Of a stretch of 64,000 bases of DNA, positions 43,839 through 51,722 are shown piece by piece. The stretch spans positions 1-64,000 of the forward strand of contig NZ_JNCA01000022.1 in the NCBI RefSeq assembly GCF_000695795.1, in the 5' to 3' direction. The stretch is from Flavobacterium seoulense. Its GTDB lineage: Bacteria; Bacteroidota; Bacteroidia; Flavobacteriales; Flavobacteriaceae. Positions within the stretch are counted from its first letter, which is position 1; each line of letters starts with the position of its first letter. The notes under the pieces are model-generated. The model searched no databases. It saw nothing but the letters and a program-made list of their open reading frames with translations, and was not told where the DNA came from. Position numbers and translations under genes: made by a program.

Positions 43839-44258
43839 TTATTTATTTCTAAAGATTAAATATTTCAAGGCATTGGTTGACCAAAGTGCCCATAAAATCA
43901 ATACGGGCTGAAATAGCAATCGTATAAAACGTTTTTGATCAGTGTCTAAACCAAAAGCACTAATTCCATTATTGTATTGGGAGATATTTCCTGGAAACAC
44001 AAGCACATAGAATAGCGCTAATACAATCCCGATTTGAATACGATATTTAGCTATAAAAATCATTCCCAGTCCCAAAGCAATTTCTACAATTCCCGACGAC
44101 ACTACTACAAAATCTACAAAAGCGGGATCTCTAGGCAACCATAGTGGCACTTGAGCGACAAATTCCTGACGCTGAAAAGTGAGATGACCTACTCCTGCAA
44201 GTATCATAAAGGCGCCAAGGATAATTTTGAAAATATCTTGAAATAATGAGGTTTTCAT
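43839..44258 (-). CDS. DoxX-like integral membrane protein
   Basis: The 139-aa protein has four predicted transmembrane helices (about 8-28, 48-70, 74-96 and 112-134) and a DoxX-type start (FKIILGAFMILAGVGHLTF). DoxX-like proteins are small membrane proteins of uncertain function, some linked to thiosulfate or redox metabolism. No partner gene is adjacent. Confidence 0.75.
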   Translation of the reverse strand: MKTSLFQDIFKIILGAFMILAGVGHLTFQRQEFVAQVPLWLPRDPAFVDFVVVSSGIVEIALGLGMIFIAKYRIQIGIVLALFYVLVFPGNISQYNNGISAFGLDTDQKRFIRLLFQPVLILWALWSTNALKYLIFRNK

Positions 44259-44306
44259 ATCATTTTTTAAAAGTAGTGTATTAAAAAATAAAGTTTAGTA
44301 AATATA

Positions 44307-44335
44307 AAATGACCTCAGCAAACCTGAGGTCATTT
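44307..44335 (-). terminator. Terminator after DUF2383 gene
   Basis: AAATGACCTCAG (44307-44318) pairs perfectly with CTGAGGTCATTT (44324-44335) around a CAAAC loop. Confidence 0.8.
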
Positions 44336-44362
44336 GTAGTATGCTGTCATTTGTAGTATGCT
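44329..44362. repeat. Perfect 17-bp tandem duplication
   Basis: GTCATTTGTAGTATGCT occurs twice without spacing (44329-44345, 44346-44362), and its first copy overlaps the right arm of the terminator at 44307-44335. Confidence 0.95.
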
Positions 44363-44368
44363 TAAGTT

Positions 44369-44821
44369 TTAATTATTTAGTTTTAACTTCATTAAAACTG
44401 CTTTAATTGAGCCTAGTTGTTTTCTGATAAGTTCAATTTGGTTTGGAGAAAGTTCTTCTTGTTTTAAAGCCATTTCATATTTTTCAATAGCCGCTTCTTC
44501 TCCAGTAGTGCAGGCATTAATAATAGATTCCGTATCATTACTTGTAAAAGTAGCTTTTATGTCAATCCAGGCACGGTGTAAGGCTCCTAATGGTCCGCCT
44601 CCGGCAGTATCAGTTGATTTTCCTAGTCTGTTGATTTCATCCTGAAGTTCAGTAATAAATGATGCACGCTCGCGGGCATAATTGGTGAAATTCGATTTAA
44701 TCATTGCATCTTCTACATGTTCTGCAGCATTAGTGTATCCTAGTTTTCCGTCTTCCAAAATAGCAATTAATCCCTCTAATGTGCTTACAATTTCTTTTCT
44801 AGTATCTTCTGTATTTGTCAT
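44369..44821 (-). CDS. PA2169-type four-helix-bundle protein (DUF2383)
   Basis: The 150-aa protein has the ferritin-like four-helix pattern of the DUF2383/PA2169 group (TLEGLIAILEDGKLGYTNAAEHV, SIINACTTGEEAAIEKYEMAL). The conserved Glu/His residues of true ferritins are only partly present, so metal binding is unsure. Members are often stress or stationary-phase induced. It has its own terminator. Confidence 0.85.
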   Translation of the reverse strand: MTNTEDTRKEIVSTLEGLIAILEDGKLGYTNAAEHVEDAMIKSNFTNYARERASFITELQDEINRLGKSTDTAGGGPLGALHRAWIDIKATFTSNDTESIINACTTGEEAAIEKYEMALKQEELSPNQIELIRKQLGSIKAVLMKLKLNN

Positions 44822-44919
44822 AATGTTGATTTTTAATTATTGTTATATCACAAAGATGACAATAGTGGCTGTCTTCATTTTACACTATTTTCAATTGTTT
44901 TTATAGAATTTCGGAATCT

Positions 44920-44954
44920 AAAAAAGCCTCAGTATGAATTACTGAGGCTTTTTT
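44920..44954 (-). terminator. Terminator after rhamnogalacturonan lyase gene
   Basis: AAAAAAGCCTCAGTA (44920-44934) pairs perfectly with TACTGAGGCTTTTTT (44940-44954), loop TGAAT. Confidence 0.9.
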
Positions 44955-44966
44955 AATCGGAAATAT

Positions 44967-46820
44967 TTATTTAGGAGTTACAACATTTGGCTGGGCTTGT
45001 GGCTCCATATCTGTTCCCAAATAAAAACTCGGATGCGGTGGCTGATTGTAAGCCGAGTTTTGCCAGGCAATAGCAAGCCTATATTGAGTGTCGTGCATCA
45101 AAGTGTATAATTTATGATCGGTAGGAATGTTAGTAGTATAAATTCGAATAGCAGAATTATCGTCTTTTCGGAAAATTACTTCTTCGCGCCAGTCGCCAAA
45201 AAGATCAGCACTTAAACAAGGTGTTGATTTTGTACCATTATTTGATCTAAAACCAGTAGCGGTCAGCAAATTAACGCTTTTAGAATTGGTATAATCCCAT
45301 TTGTCAATTCGGTTTGAGTTTAATAACTCTCTGCTTAAATCGCCATCCCACCAAATCGCAAAATTCATCGATGGTTTATTGGTGGCAATTTGATTTCCTT
45401 TACAATCGTATAAATTTCCCACAGCTCCCCAGCATTCATAACCTTTGTGTCGGGGATCAATATCGGCAGCCAAACCTCGGCCTACATCAATATTTTCTCC
45501 ATTCACGCCCCATAAAGGTTCTCCTGTTTTAGCATCTCTAAATTCGAGTCCGTAACCTTTATAACTGCGTGGTGACTCGTGGCACTGCCATACTTCCTGC
45601 CCGGGACGATCAGGGTCCATATCGGTCATGTGTAAAGAATCGCCGTGACCTAATCCGTTCGCGTATAATTTTGTTCCATCGTCATCAATAGCGCTACTAC
45701 CGTTGCATATTTCATCTTTTCCATCACCATCTACATCGCCCACAGTCATTTGGTGATTGCCTTGTCCACGGGCATCTCTGTTTTCAGCATCGTTACTGTC
45801 AAAAATCCATCGTTTAGAAAGTTTGTTATCTCTCCAGTCCCAGGCAACACGTACGAGTCTGGTGTAATAACCGCGTCCCATTACTAAACTAGGTTTTTCT
45901 CCATCAAGGTAAGCAACGGCAGCAATAAAACGATCAACACGATTCCCGCGATTGTCTCCCCACTCTGAACCATCTCCGCCGCGTGCAGGAAGATAGTCGG
46001 TAGTTGCCATCGCTTTTCCGGTTAATCCATTGAAAACGGTTAAAAATTCTGGTCCGGATAAAATAAAACCATTCGTATTTCTATAATCGGCGGTTGCTGA
46101 TCCTATAACTGTTCCTGTACCATCGATAGTCCCGTCGGCAGTTTTACAGGCTATTTCGGCTTTACCATCCGAATCTAAATCATATACCATAAATTGGGTG
46201 TAATGAGCTCCGGCACGAATGTTTTTGCCTAAGTCAATTCGCCAAAGCAAAGTTCCATCTAAGCGGTAACAATCAATAAATACATTCCCTGTATATCCGC
46301 TATGCGAATTGTCATGAGCATTCGATGGATCCCATTTTACAAAAATTTCATATTGTCCGTCGCCATCTACATCGCCTACACTGGAATCGCCTACGCTATA
46401 GGTGTACGAACGACCGTCAGGAGTGGTTCCGCCAGCGGGAATTTGCATAGGAATATCTAAATATTGATTTTCCCAAACGGAAACAGTTTCTGAAGCGGCT
46501 TCTTCGACACCATTAATAATAGCACGAATGTAATACTTGCCATCAGTAGTGATTTCGTGAGTGAAATTTGTAGTAGAAGTAAATGGACTTCCAGTTACTT
46601 TTTTGTCATTGCAATACAAATTGTAGCTTACGTCAGTCGGTTCAGTTCCCAGCATACGCCAGTTCACATACACCTGATTCGGATTTAAGCGCATGGCAAC
46701 GAGACCACGATTGAGTTTTTCTACTATTCGCTGTGCCTGCATTTGCGAACTAATTCCGAAAACTAATAAGAGTAGAAATGATAATTTTCTAAGAAAATTG
46801 GAAGTAATTTTTTTATTCAT
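44967..46820 (-). CDS. Rhamnogalacturonan lyase, polysaccharide lyase family 11
   Basis: The 617-aa protein cleaves the rhamnose-galacturonate backbone of pectin by beta-elimination. A signal peptide (about residues 1-29, FLLLLVFGISSQMQAQ) is followed by a fibronectin-like N-terminal domain (VYVNWRMLGTEPTDVSYNLY). An eight-bladed propeller follows with calcium-binding VGDVDGDGQYEIFVKWDPSN and VGDVDGDGKDEICNGS. No type IX C-terminal signal domain is visible. It is an orphan: no pectin utilisation locus lies beside it, and the SusCD locus is 4 kb away. Confidence 0.93.
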   Translation of the reverse strand: MNKKITSNFLRKLSFLLLLVFGISSQMQAQRIVEKLNRGLVAMRLNPNQVYVNWRMLGTEPTDVSYNLYCNDKKVTGSPFTSTTNFTHEITTDGKYYIRAIINGVEEAASETVSVWENQYLDIPMQIPAGGTTPDGRSYTYSVGDSSVGDVDGDGQYEIFVKWDPSNAHDNSHSGYTGNVFIDCYRLDGTLLWRIDLGKNIRAGAHYTQFMVYDLDSDGKAEIACKTADGTIDGTGTVIGSATADYRNTNGFILSGPEFLTVFNGLTGKAMATTDYLPARGGDGSEWGDNRGNRVDRFIAAVAYLDGEKPSLVMGRGYYTRLVRVAWDWRDNKLSKRWIFDSNDAENRDARGQGNHQMTVGDVDGDGKDEICNGSSAIDDDGTKLYANGLGHGDSLHMTDMDPDRPGQEVWQCHESPRSYKGYGLEFRDAKTGEPLWGVNGENIDVGRGLAADIDPRHKGYECWGAVGNLYDCKGNQIATNKPSMNFAIWWDGDLSRELLNSNRIDKWDYTNSKSVNLLTATGFRSNNGTKSTPCLSADLFGDWREEVIFRKDDNSAIRIYTTNIPTDHKLYTLMHDTQYRLAIAWQNSAYNQPPHPSFYLGTDMEPQAQPNVVTPK

Positions 46821-46876
46821 AATTGGTTATAGGGTTGGTTGATTTCGGCGCATTTATCACAAAATTAATGCCAAAA

Positions 46877-46902
46877 AAAGCCTCAAGTTTCCTTGAGGCT
46901 TT
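46877..46902 (-). terminator. Terminator after aspartate aminotransferase gene
   Basis: AAAGCCTCAAG (46877-46887) pairs perfectly with CTTGAGGCTTT (46892-46902). The stem shares GCCTCA/TGAGGC with the terminator at 44920-44954. Confidence 0.85.
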
Positions 46903-46923
46903 ATATAAATGAAAACATTTTGA

Positions 46924-48114
46924 CTATCCTGCCAAAGCATCTTTAATTCTTTTTAATGCTTCTTTCAACAATTCGTCGCTAGTTGCATAAGAAAAACGAA
47001 TACAGTTAGGGTTACCAAAAGCATCACCAGTTACTGTAGCAACATTGGCTTCAGCCAAAAGATACATCGATACGTCGTTTGCATCTTTAATTTCAGTTCC
47101 TTTTAATGTTTTTCCGAAGAAAGAAGAAACGTCTGGGAATACATAGAAAGCTCCTTCCGGAACGTTGATTTTGATTCCTGGGATTTCTTTTAATAATCCA
47201 ACAACTAAATCTCTACGGCTGTGGAAAGCCTTAACCATGTGGTTTAATACAGATGGATCAGCATCTACAGCAGTAATAGTAGCACGTTGAGCGATAGAGT
47301 TAGCTCCTGAAGTTACCTGTCCTTGAATTTTAGTACAAGCCTTAGCAATAAATTCCGGTGCTCCAATGTATCCAATTCTGTATCCTGTCATAGCAAAAGC
47401 TTTAGCAACTCCGTTTACAGTGATTGTTCTGTCGAATAATCCCGGGATAGAAGCGATACTGCAAAAAGTTCCTGAGAAATTGATATGCTCATAGATTTCG
47501 TCAGCAACGATGTATATGTTTGGATATTTTTCTAAAACTTTACCAAGTGCAGTTAATTCTTCACGGCTGTAAACAGATCCTGAAGGATTACAAGGAGAAG
47601 AAAACCACATCATTTTAGTTTTAGGTGTGATAGCAGCTTCTAATTGTTCTGGTGTGATTTTGAAATCAGTTTCTACAGAAGTTGGGACTTCTACAGGAAC
47701 TCCGCCTGATAATTTTACGATTTCGAAGTAAGAAACCCAGTAAGGTGCTGGTAAGATTACTTCGTCACCATCGTTTAACATTACCTGTGCAATGTTGTAT
47801 AAAGATTGTTTAGCTCCTGTAGAAACTACAATTTGAGATGGTTTGTAATCTAAACCGTTATCTCTTTTGAATTTTCTGCAGATAGCATCTTTCAATTCAG
47901 CATATCCGTCAACCGGAGAATATGTGCTGTAGTTTTCGTCAATCGCTTTTTTAGCGGCTTCTTTGATGAAATCCGGCGTGTTAAAGTCAGGTTCTCCTAA
48001 ACTTAAACTGATAATGTCTTTACCTTGCGCTTTTAATTCTCTAGCCAAAGCTGCCATTGCTAATGTTTGTGATGTAGCAAGATTGTTAATTCTGTCTGAA
48101 AGTGGATTACTCAT
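46924..48114 (-). CDS. Aspartate aminotransferase, class I/II, AspB type
   Basis: The PLP enzyme (396 aa from the Met at 48114) interconverts aspartate and oxaloacetate. It starts with SNPLSDRINNLATSQTLAMA, has VSTGAKQSLYNIAQV and SSPCNPSGSVYSREEL, and the PLP lysine lies in NGVAKAFAMTGYRIGYIG. The frame is open for 14 more codons, but 48114 gives the family-typical N-terminus. The family includes prephenate aminotransferases as well. Confidence 0.93.
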   Translation of the reverse strand: MSNPLSDRINNLATSQTLAMAALARELKAQGKDIISLSLGEPDFNTPDFIKEAAKKAIDENYSTYSPVDGYAELKDAICRKFKRDNGLDYKPSQIVVSTGAKQSLYNIAQVMLNDGDEVILPAPYWVSYFEIVKLSGGVPVEVPTSVETDFKITPEQLEAAITPKTKMMWFSSPCNPSGSVYSREELTALGKVLEKYPNIYIVADEIYEHINFSGTFCSIASIPGLFDRTITVNGVAKAFAMTGYRIGYIGAPEFIAKACTKIQGQVTSGANSIAQRATITAVDADPSVLNHMVKAFHSRRDLVVGLLKEIPGIKINVPEGAFYVFPDVSSFFGKTLKGTEIKDANDVSMYLLAEANVATVTGDAFGNPNCIRFSYATSDELLKEALKRIKDALAG

Positions 48115-48223
48115 TAATAAAGTGTTGATTGCCCTAAAATCCTTTTTTTGAACCAAGGGAGGTTAATTATTTGTTTTAATTAATTATTATTGAAAACACA
48201 AAAAGTGTCTGTTTATTTTATTT

Positions 48224-49318
48224 TTAAGCCATTTCTGGTTTCGTTCCTAATTCTTTTAAATGTCTGAAATGCGCAATCACAGCACTTCTCATGGTTTTGT
48301 ATTCGTAATACGGCAGGTTACATTCCTGTGCCGTTTCACGAACAATTTTTGCAATTTTTCCATAATGGATATGACTGATATTCGGGAAAATATGATGTTC
48401 AATCTGATGATTTAAACCTCCGGTGTACCAGTTTACGATTTTGTTTTTTGGAGCAAAATTAGTAGTGGTAAACAATTGGTGAATCGCCCAGGTGTTTTCC
48501 ATTTCGCCTAATTCATTTGGAGTAGGATTTTCTACTTCATCAACCACATGAGCTAATTGGAATACAATACTCAAAATTAGTCCTGCTGTATAATGCATGA
48601 CAAAGAATCCCACTAAAACTTTCCACCACACAATTCCAATTAAAATTGGCATTACAATCCAGATAGCAACGTAAATTATCTTAGTAATAATTAAAGTAGT
48701 CCATAAAATTTTAGGACTTTTAGGTTCACCATACGATAATTTTCTTTTGATATAGTTTTTCATTTGCTTAAAATCAGTTGTAATTGCCCAATTAAAAGTT
48801 AATAAACCGTATAGAAAAACAGAATAATAATGTTGAAAACGATGAAAACGATACCAAGGTGCACTTTTAGTAAAACGGATAATTCTACCGGCTTCTAAAT
48901 CTTCGTCATGTCCCGGAATGTTAGTGTAAGTATGGTGTAAAACATTATGTTGCACCTGCCAGTTATATACATTTCCGGCAAGAACATAAATAGTCCCACC
49001 CATTATTTTGTTGACCCAGGTTTTATTCGAATAAGAACCGTGATTACCATCGTGCATTACATTCATTCCTAATCCCGCCATGCCTATTCCCATAACAATG
49101 GTTAAAAGCAGGTGTGCCCAAAAAGGCATATCAAGCGTAAGAATTAAAAAATAAGGAACTAAGAAAACGGTGAAAAGAATAACCGCTTTTAAATGGAGTT
49201 TCCAGTTACCTGCTTTTGAAATATTATTTTCTTTGAAATAGTTGTTTACCCGCGAGTTAAGCGTTCTAAAGAACTTTAGTTTGTCTTGCTTAGCAAATGT
49301 AGGTGCGGTCGTATTCAT
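48224..49318 (-). CDS. Membrane fatty acid desaturase (acyl-lipid or acyl-CoA type)
   Basis: The 364-aa integral membrane di-iron enzyme has three histidine boxes, HDGNH (89-93), HNVLHH (124-129) and a C-terminal QIEHH, with four or more transmembrane helices between them. The QxxHH third box is typical of front-end (delta-5/delta-6 like) desaturases, but no cytochrome b5 domain is fused. Regiospecificity is not decidable. It is divergent from rsmG. Confidence 0.93.
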   Translation of the reverse strand: MNTTAPTFAKQDKLKFFRTLNSRVNNYFKENNISKAGNWKLHLKAVILFTVFLVPYFLILTLDMPFWAHLLLTIVMGIGMAGLGMNVMHDGNHGSYSNKTWVNKIMGGTIYVLAGNVYNWQVQHNVLHHTYTNIPGHDEDLEAGRIIRFTKSAPWYRFHRFQHYYSVFLYGLLTFNWAITTDFKQMKNYIKRKLSYGEPKSPKILWTTLIITKIIYVAIWIVMPILIGIVWWKVLVGFFVMHYTAGLILSIVFQLAHVVDEVENPTPNELGEMENTWAIHQLFTTTNFAPKNKIVNWYTGGLNHQIEHHIFPNISHIHYGKIAKIVRETAQECNLPYYEYKTMRSAVIAHFRHLKELGTKPEMA

Positions 49319-49403
49319 AATTATTCAAAATAGCGTTCAAAGATAATTATTTATAAATTTTAACTTGGCAAAATTGAGTTAAATATTTCAAACTTAAAAA
49401 TAG

Positions 49404-49411
49404 TACTTTTG
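49404..49411 (+). promoter_or_regulatory. -7 box upstream of rsmG
   Basis: TACTTTTG matches TAnnTTTG exactly and lies 16 nt before the start codon. The -33 element is weak. Confidence 0.5.
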
Positions 49412-49427
49412 TTAAAAATTTAAAACG

Positions 49428-50057
49428 ATGGACGAGATTCTAAGCTATTTCCCAGATTTAACCGATACTCAAAAAGAACAATTCCAAAAACTGGATTCTT
49501 TATACCACGACTGGAACGAAAAAATAAATGTCATTTCCCGAAAAGATATTGATTCATTATATACAAAACATGTACTGCATTCTTTAGGAATTGCTAAAAT
49601 CATGAAGTTTGAACCCGGAACTTATGTGCTTGATGTAGGAACTGGAGGTGGATTTCCAGGAATTCCGTTAGCGATTTTATTTCCGGAAACCCGTTTTTAT
49701 CTGATTGATGTAATTGCTAAAAAAATAAAAGTGGTACAGGGAGTTGCTGATGCTTTAGGTTTGAAAAATGTAAAAGCAGAGCAAATCAGAGCCGAAAATG
49801 TAAAAGGTGATTTCGATTTTATTGTAAGCCGTGCGGTAACAAATATGCCTGATTTTGTTTCCTGGATAAAAACCAAAATCAAAAAACAACACAAACACGA
49901 ACTGAAAAACGGAATTCTGTATTTAAAAGGTGGTGATTTAACCGAAGAGTTAAAAGACTTTCCAAAAGCAACACAATATGATCTAGCCGAACATTTTAAA
50001 GATGAATTTTTTGAAACTAAGAAAGTGGTGCATTTGCCATTAAAATTCACAGTATAA
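49428..50057 (+). CDS. rsmG: 16S rRNA (guanine527-N7)-methyltransferase RsmG
   Basis: RsmG methylates G527 of 16S rRNA using S-adenosylmethionine. The 209-aa protein has YHDWNEKINVISRKDIDSLY and the SAM-binding motif VLDVGTGGGFPGIPLAI, followed by FDFIVSRAVTNM. It stands alone, is divergent from the desaturase gene and ends at a terminator. Confidence 0.95.
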   Translation: MDEILSYFPDLTDTQKEQFQKLDSLYHDWNEKINVISRKDIDSLYTKHVLHSLGIAKIMKFEPGTYVLDVGTGGGFPGIPLAILFPETRFYLIDVIAKKIKVVQGVADALGLKNVKAEQIRAENVKGDFDFIVSRAVTNMPDFVSWIKTKIKKQHKHELKNGILYLKGGDLTEELKDFPKATQYDLAEHFKDEFFETKKVVHLPLKFTV

Positions 50058-50080
50058 TAGATTTTTAAAGATAGGTTTTG

Positions 50081-50116
50081 AAAGCTCCATTTTAATAAAA
50101 GTGGGGCTTTTTTATT
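50081..50116 (+). terminator. Terminator after rsmG
   Basis: AAAGCTCCA (50081-50089) pairs with TGGGGCTTT (50102-50110, one G-T pair) and runs into T residues. Confidence 0.75.
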
Positions 50117-50168
50117 AGACTAATTTTAGTAGTAACGTTAAATTAATATTATAGACAGTACAAATTTT

Positions 50169-50176
50169 TATCTTTG
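50169..50176 (+). promoter_or_regulatory. -7 box upstream of alkaline phosphatase gene
   Basis: TATCTTTG is an exact -7 match, 22 nt before the start codon. No TTG is seen at the -33 position, compatible with activated (for example phosphate-regulated) expression, by inference. Confidence 0.5.
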
Positions 50177-50197
50177 GAGATAGAATAATAAATAATA

Positions 50198-51613
50198 ATG
50201 GATAGAAGAAAATTTTTCAGAAGTGGCTCTTTGTTTACACTAGGTGCGGCAGTTATTAATCCTTTTCAGAGTTCGGCTGCTATTTTAGATATAGATTCTG
50301 TAAATAAAAATAAGAAAGCCAAAAATATTATATTTCTGGTAAGTGACGGAATGAGTACCGGAACGCTTAATATGACCGATTTGTATTTAAACAGAAAAAC
50401 AGCTAAAGGTTCTAATTGGTTACAATTATATAAAGACAATAAAGTTTCCAGAGCTTTGATGGATACAGCTTCGGCAAGTTCTATTGTGACCGATTCTTCT
50501 GCAGGAAGTTCTTCATGGGGCGGAGGTTTTAGAGTAAATAATGGAGCTTTGAATGTGAGTCCGAGTGGTGAATCTCATTTACCAATTTGGCAAAAATTCA
50601 AAAAAGCAGGAAAAATGGCGGGCTGTGTAACAACAGTTCCCATAACGCATGCAACTCCGGCGGGTTTTTGTGTTAATAGTAAAAGTAGAAATGCACAGGA
50701 CGATATTGCTGAACAATATTTAGAACTAGGTTTTGATATTATGATGGGAGGCGGAGCTAATTATTTCAGCCCGGAATTAAGAAAGGACAAGAAAGATATG
50801 TATGCTGCTTATACGGCAAAAGGTTATCAGGTTGTAAAAACAAAAGCAGAGATGGAATTGGCATCGAATTCAAAACCTGTTTTTGGTGTTTTTTCAGATG
50901 ATGCGCTTCCTTATTATGTGGATAGAAATAGTGATGATAATTTAAAAAAGACGATTCCGAGTCTTGCTGAAATGTCTCAAAAAGCAATCGACAGAATGAA
51001 AGATCATAAAAATGGTTTTGTGTTGCAGATTGAAAGTGGAAAAGTGGATTGGGCTGCTCATGGTAATGATATTGCAGGATTGATTAACGATCAGATTGAA
51101 TTTGATGAAGCGGTAAAAGTGGCGATAGATTTTGCCGAAAAAGATAAAGAAACATTAGTAATTATTACTACAGATCATGGAAATGCAAATCCCGGAATTA
51201 TTTATGGCAAAAATGCCAATGATAATTTTGACAGCATTCAGAAATATACGCAAACGAATGAGTGGATTTTGAATCAGATAAAACCAGATTCCTCAATTTC
51301 ACAGGTCAAAGAAATTATTGAAAAAGCAAATGGGCATTCCGTTTCTGATGAAGATGCTAAATATGTATTGAGTTACTACGACGGATTACATAAAGAAGAT
51401 GGATTATATAATTACAAAAAATTGCCTTATAAAGCTTTCGCAGAAATGCAGGGAAAAATAAATTCGGTAGGCTGGATTAGTATGGATCATTCTGCGGATT
51501 ATGTTGAAATGGCGATGTTTGGTCCCGGAAGTGAACTTTTAAAGCCTTTTGTGAAAAATACCGATTTGCATTATTTAATGCTGCAGGCAGCTGAAGTGGA
51601 AAATAAATTCTAA
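50198..51613 (+). CDS. Alkaline phosphatase, PhoA family, Tat-exported
   Basis: The 471-aa phosphomonoesterase has a twin-arginine signal (DRRKFFRSGSLFTLGAAV), so it is exported folded. The active site shows the metal ligand Asp in LVSDGMSTG, nucleophile Ser100 in TDSSAG, QIESGKVDWAAHGND and the TTDHGNA and WISMDHSADYVEM metal-binding segments. It would release phosphate from organic esters outside the cytoplasm. No pho regulator is adjacent. Confidence 0.93.
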   Translation: MDRRKFFRSGSLFTLGAAVINPFQSSAAILDIDSVNKNKKAKNIIFLVSDGMSTGTLNMTDLYLNRKTAKGSNWLQLYKDNKVSRALMDTASASSIVTDSSAGSSSWGGGFRVNNGALNVSPSGESHLPIWQKFKKAGKMAGCVTTVPITHATPAGFCVNSKSRNAQDDIAEQYLELGFDIMMGGGANYFSPELRKDKKDMYAAYTAKGYQVVKTKAEMELASNSKPVFGVFSDDALPYYVDRNSDDNLKKTIPSLAEMSQKAIDRMKDHKNGFVLQIESGKVDWAAHGNDIAGLINDQIEFDEAVKVAIDFAEKDKETLVIITTDHGNANPGIIYGKNANDNFDSIQKYTQTNEWILNQIKPDSSISQVKEIIEKANGHSVSDEDAKYVLSYYDGLHKEDGLYNYKKLPYKAFAEMQGKINSVGWISMDHSADYVEMAMFGPGSELLKPFVKNTDLHYLMLQAAEVENKF

Positions 51614-51636
51614 TCAGCTTTCATATTAAATAGGTA

Positions 51637-51676
51637 AAAAAATGCCGAAACTTAATTAAAAAAATCGGCATTTTTT
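51637..51676. terminator. Bidirectional terminator
   Basis: AAAAATGCCGA (51638-51648) pairs with TCGGCATTTTT (51665-51675). It lies between the convergent alkaline phosphatase and pruA genes. Confidence 0.82.
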
Positions 51677-51683
51677 ATACTCT

Positions 51684-51722
51684 AAAAATCTGACTTCTCA
51701 ATTCTGAAATCTGATTCTATTC
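51684..51722. repeat. Word repeat next to pruA stop
   Basis: Alternating TCTGACTTCTCAATTCTGA and AATCTGATTCT words abut the pruA stop codon, in the style of the other gene-end repeats in this window. Confidence 0.55.

Noticed and set aside
33839..46820. SusCD locus and PL11 lyase as one pectin utilisation locus
   Set aside because: DUF983, AraC, purT, DoxX-like and DUF2383 genes on mixed strands, and several terminators, separate them.
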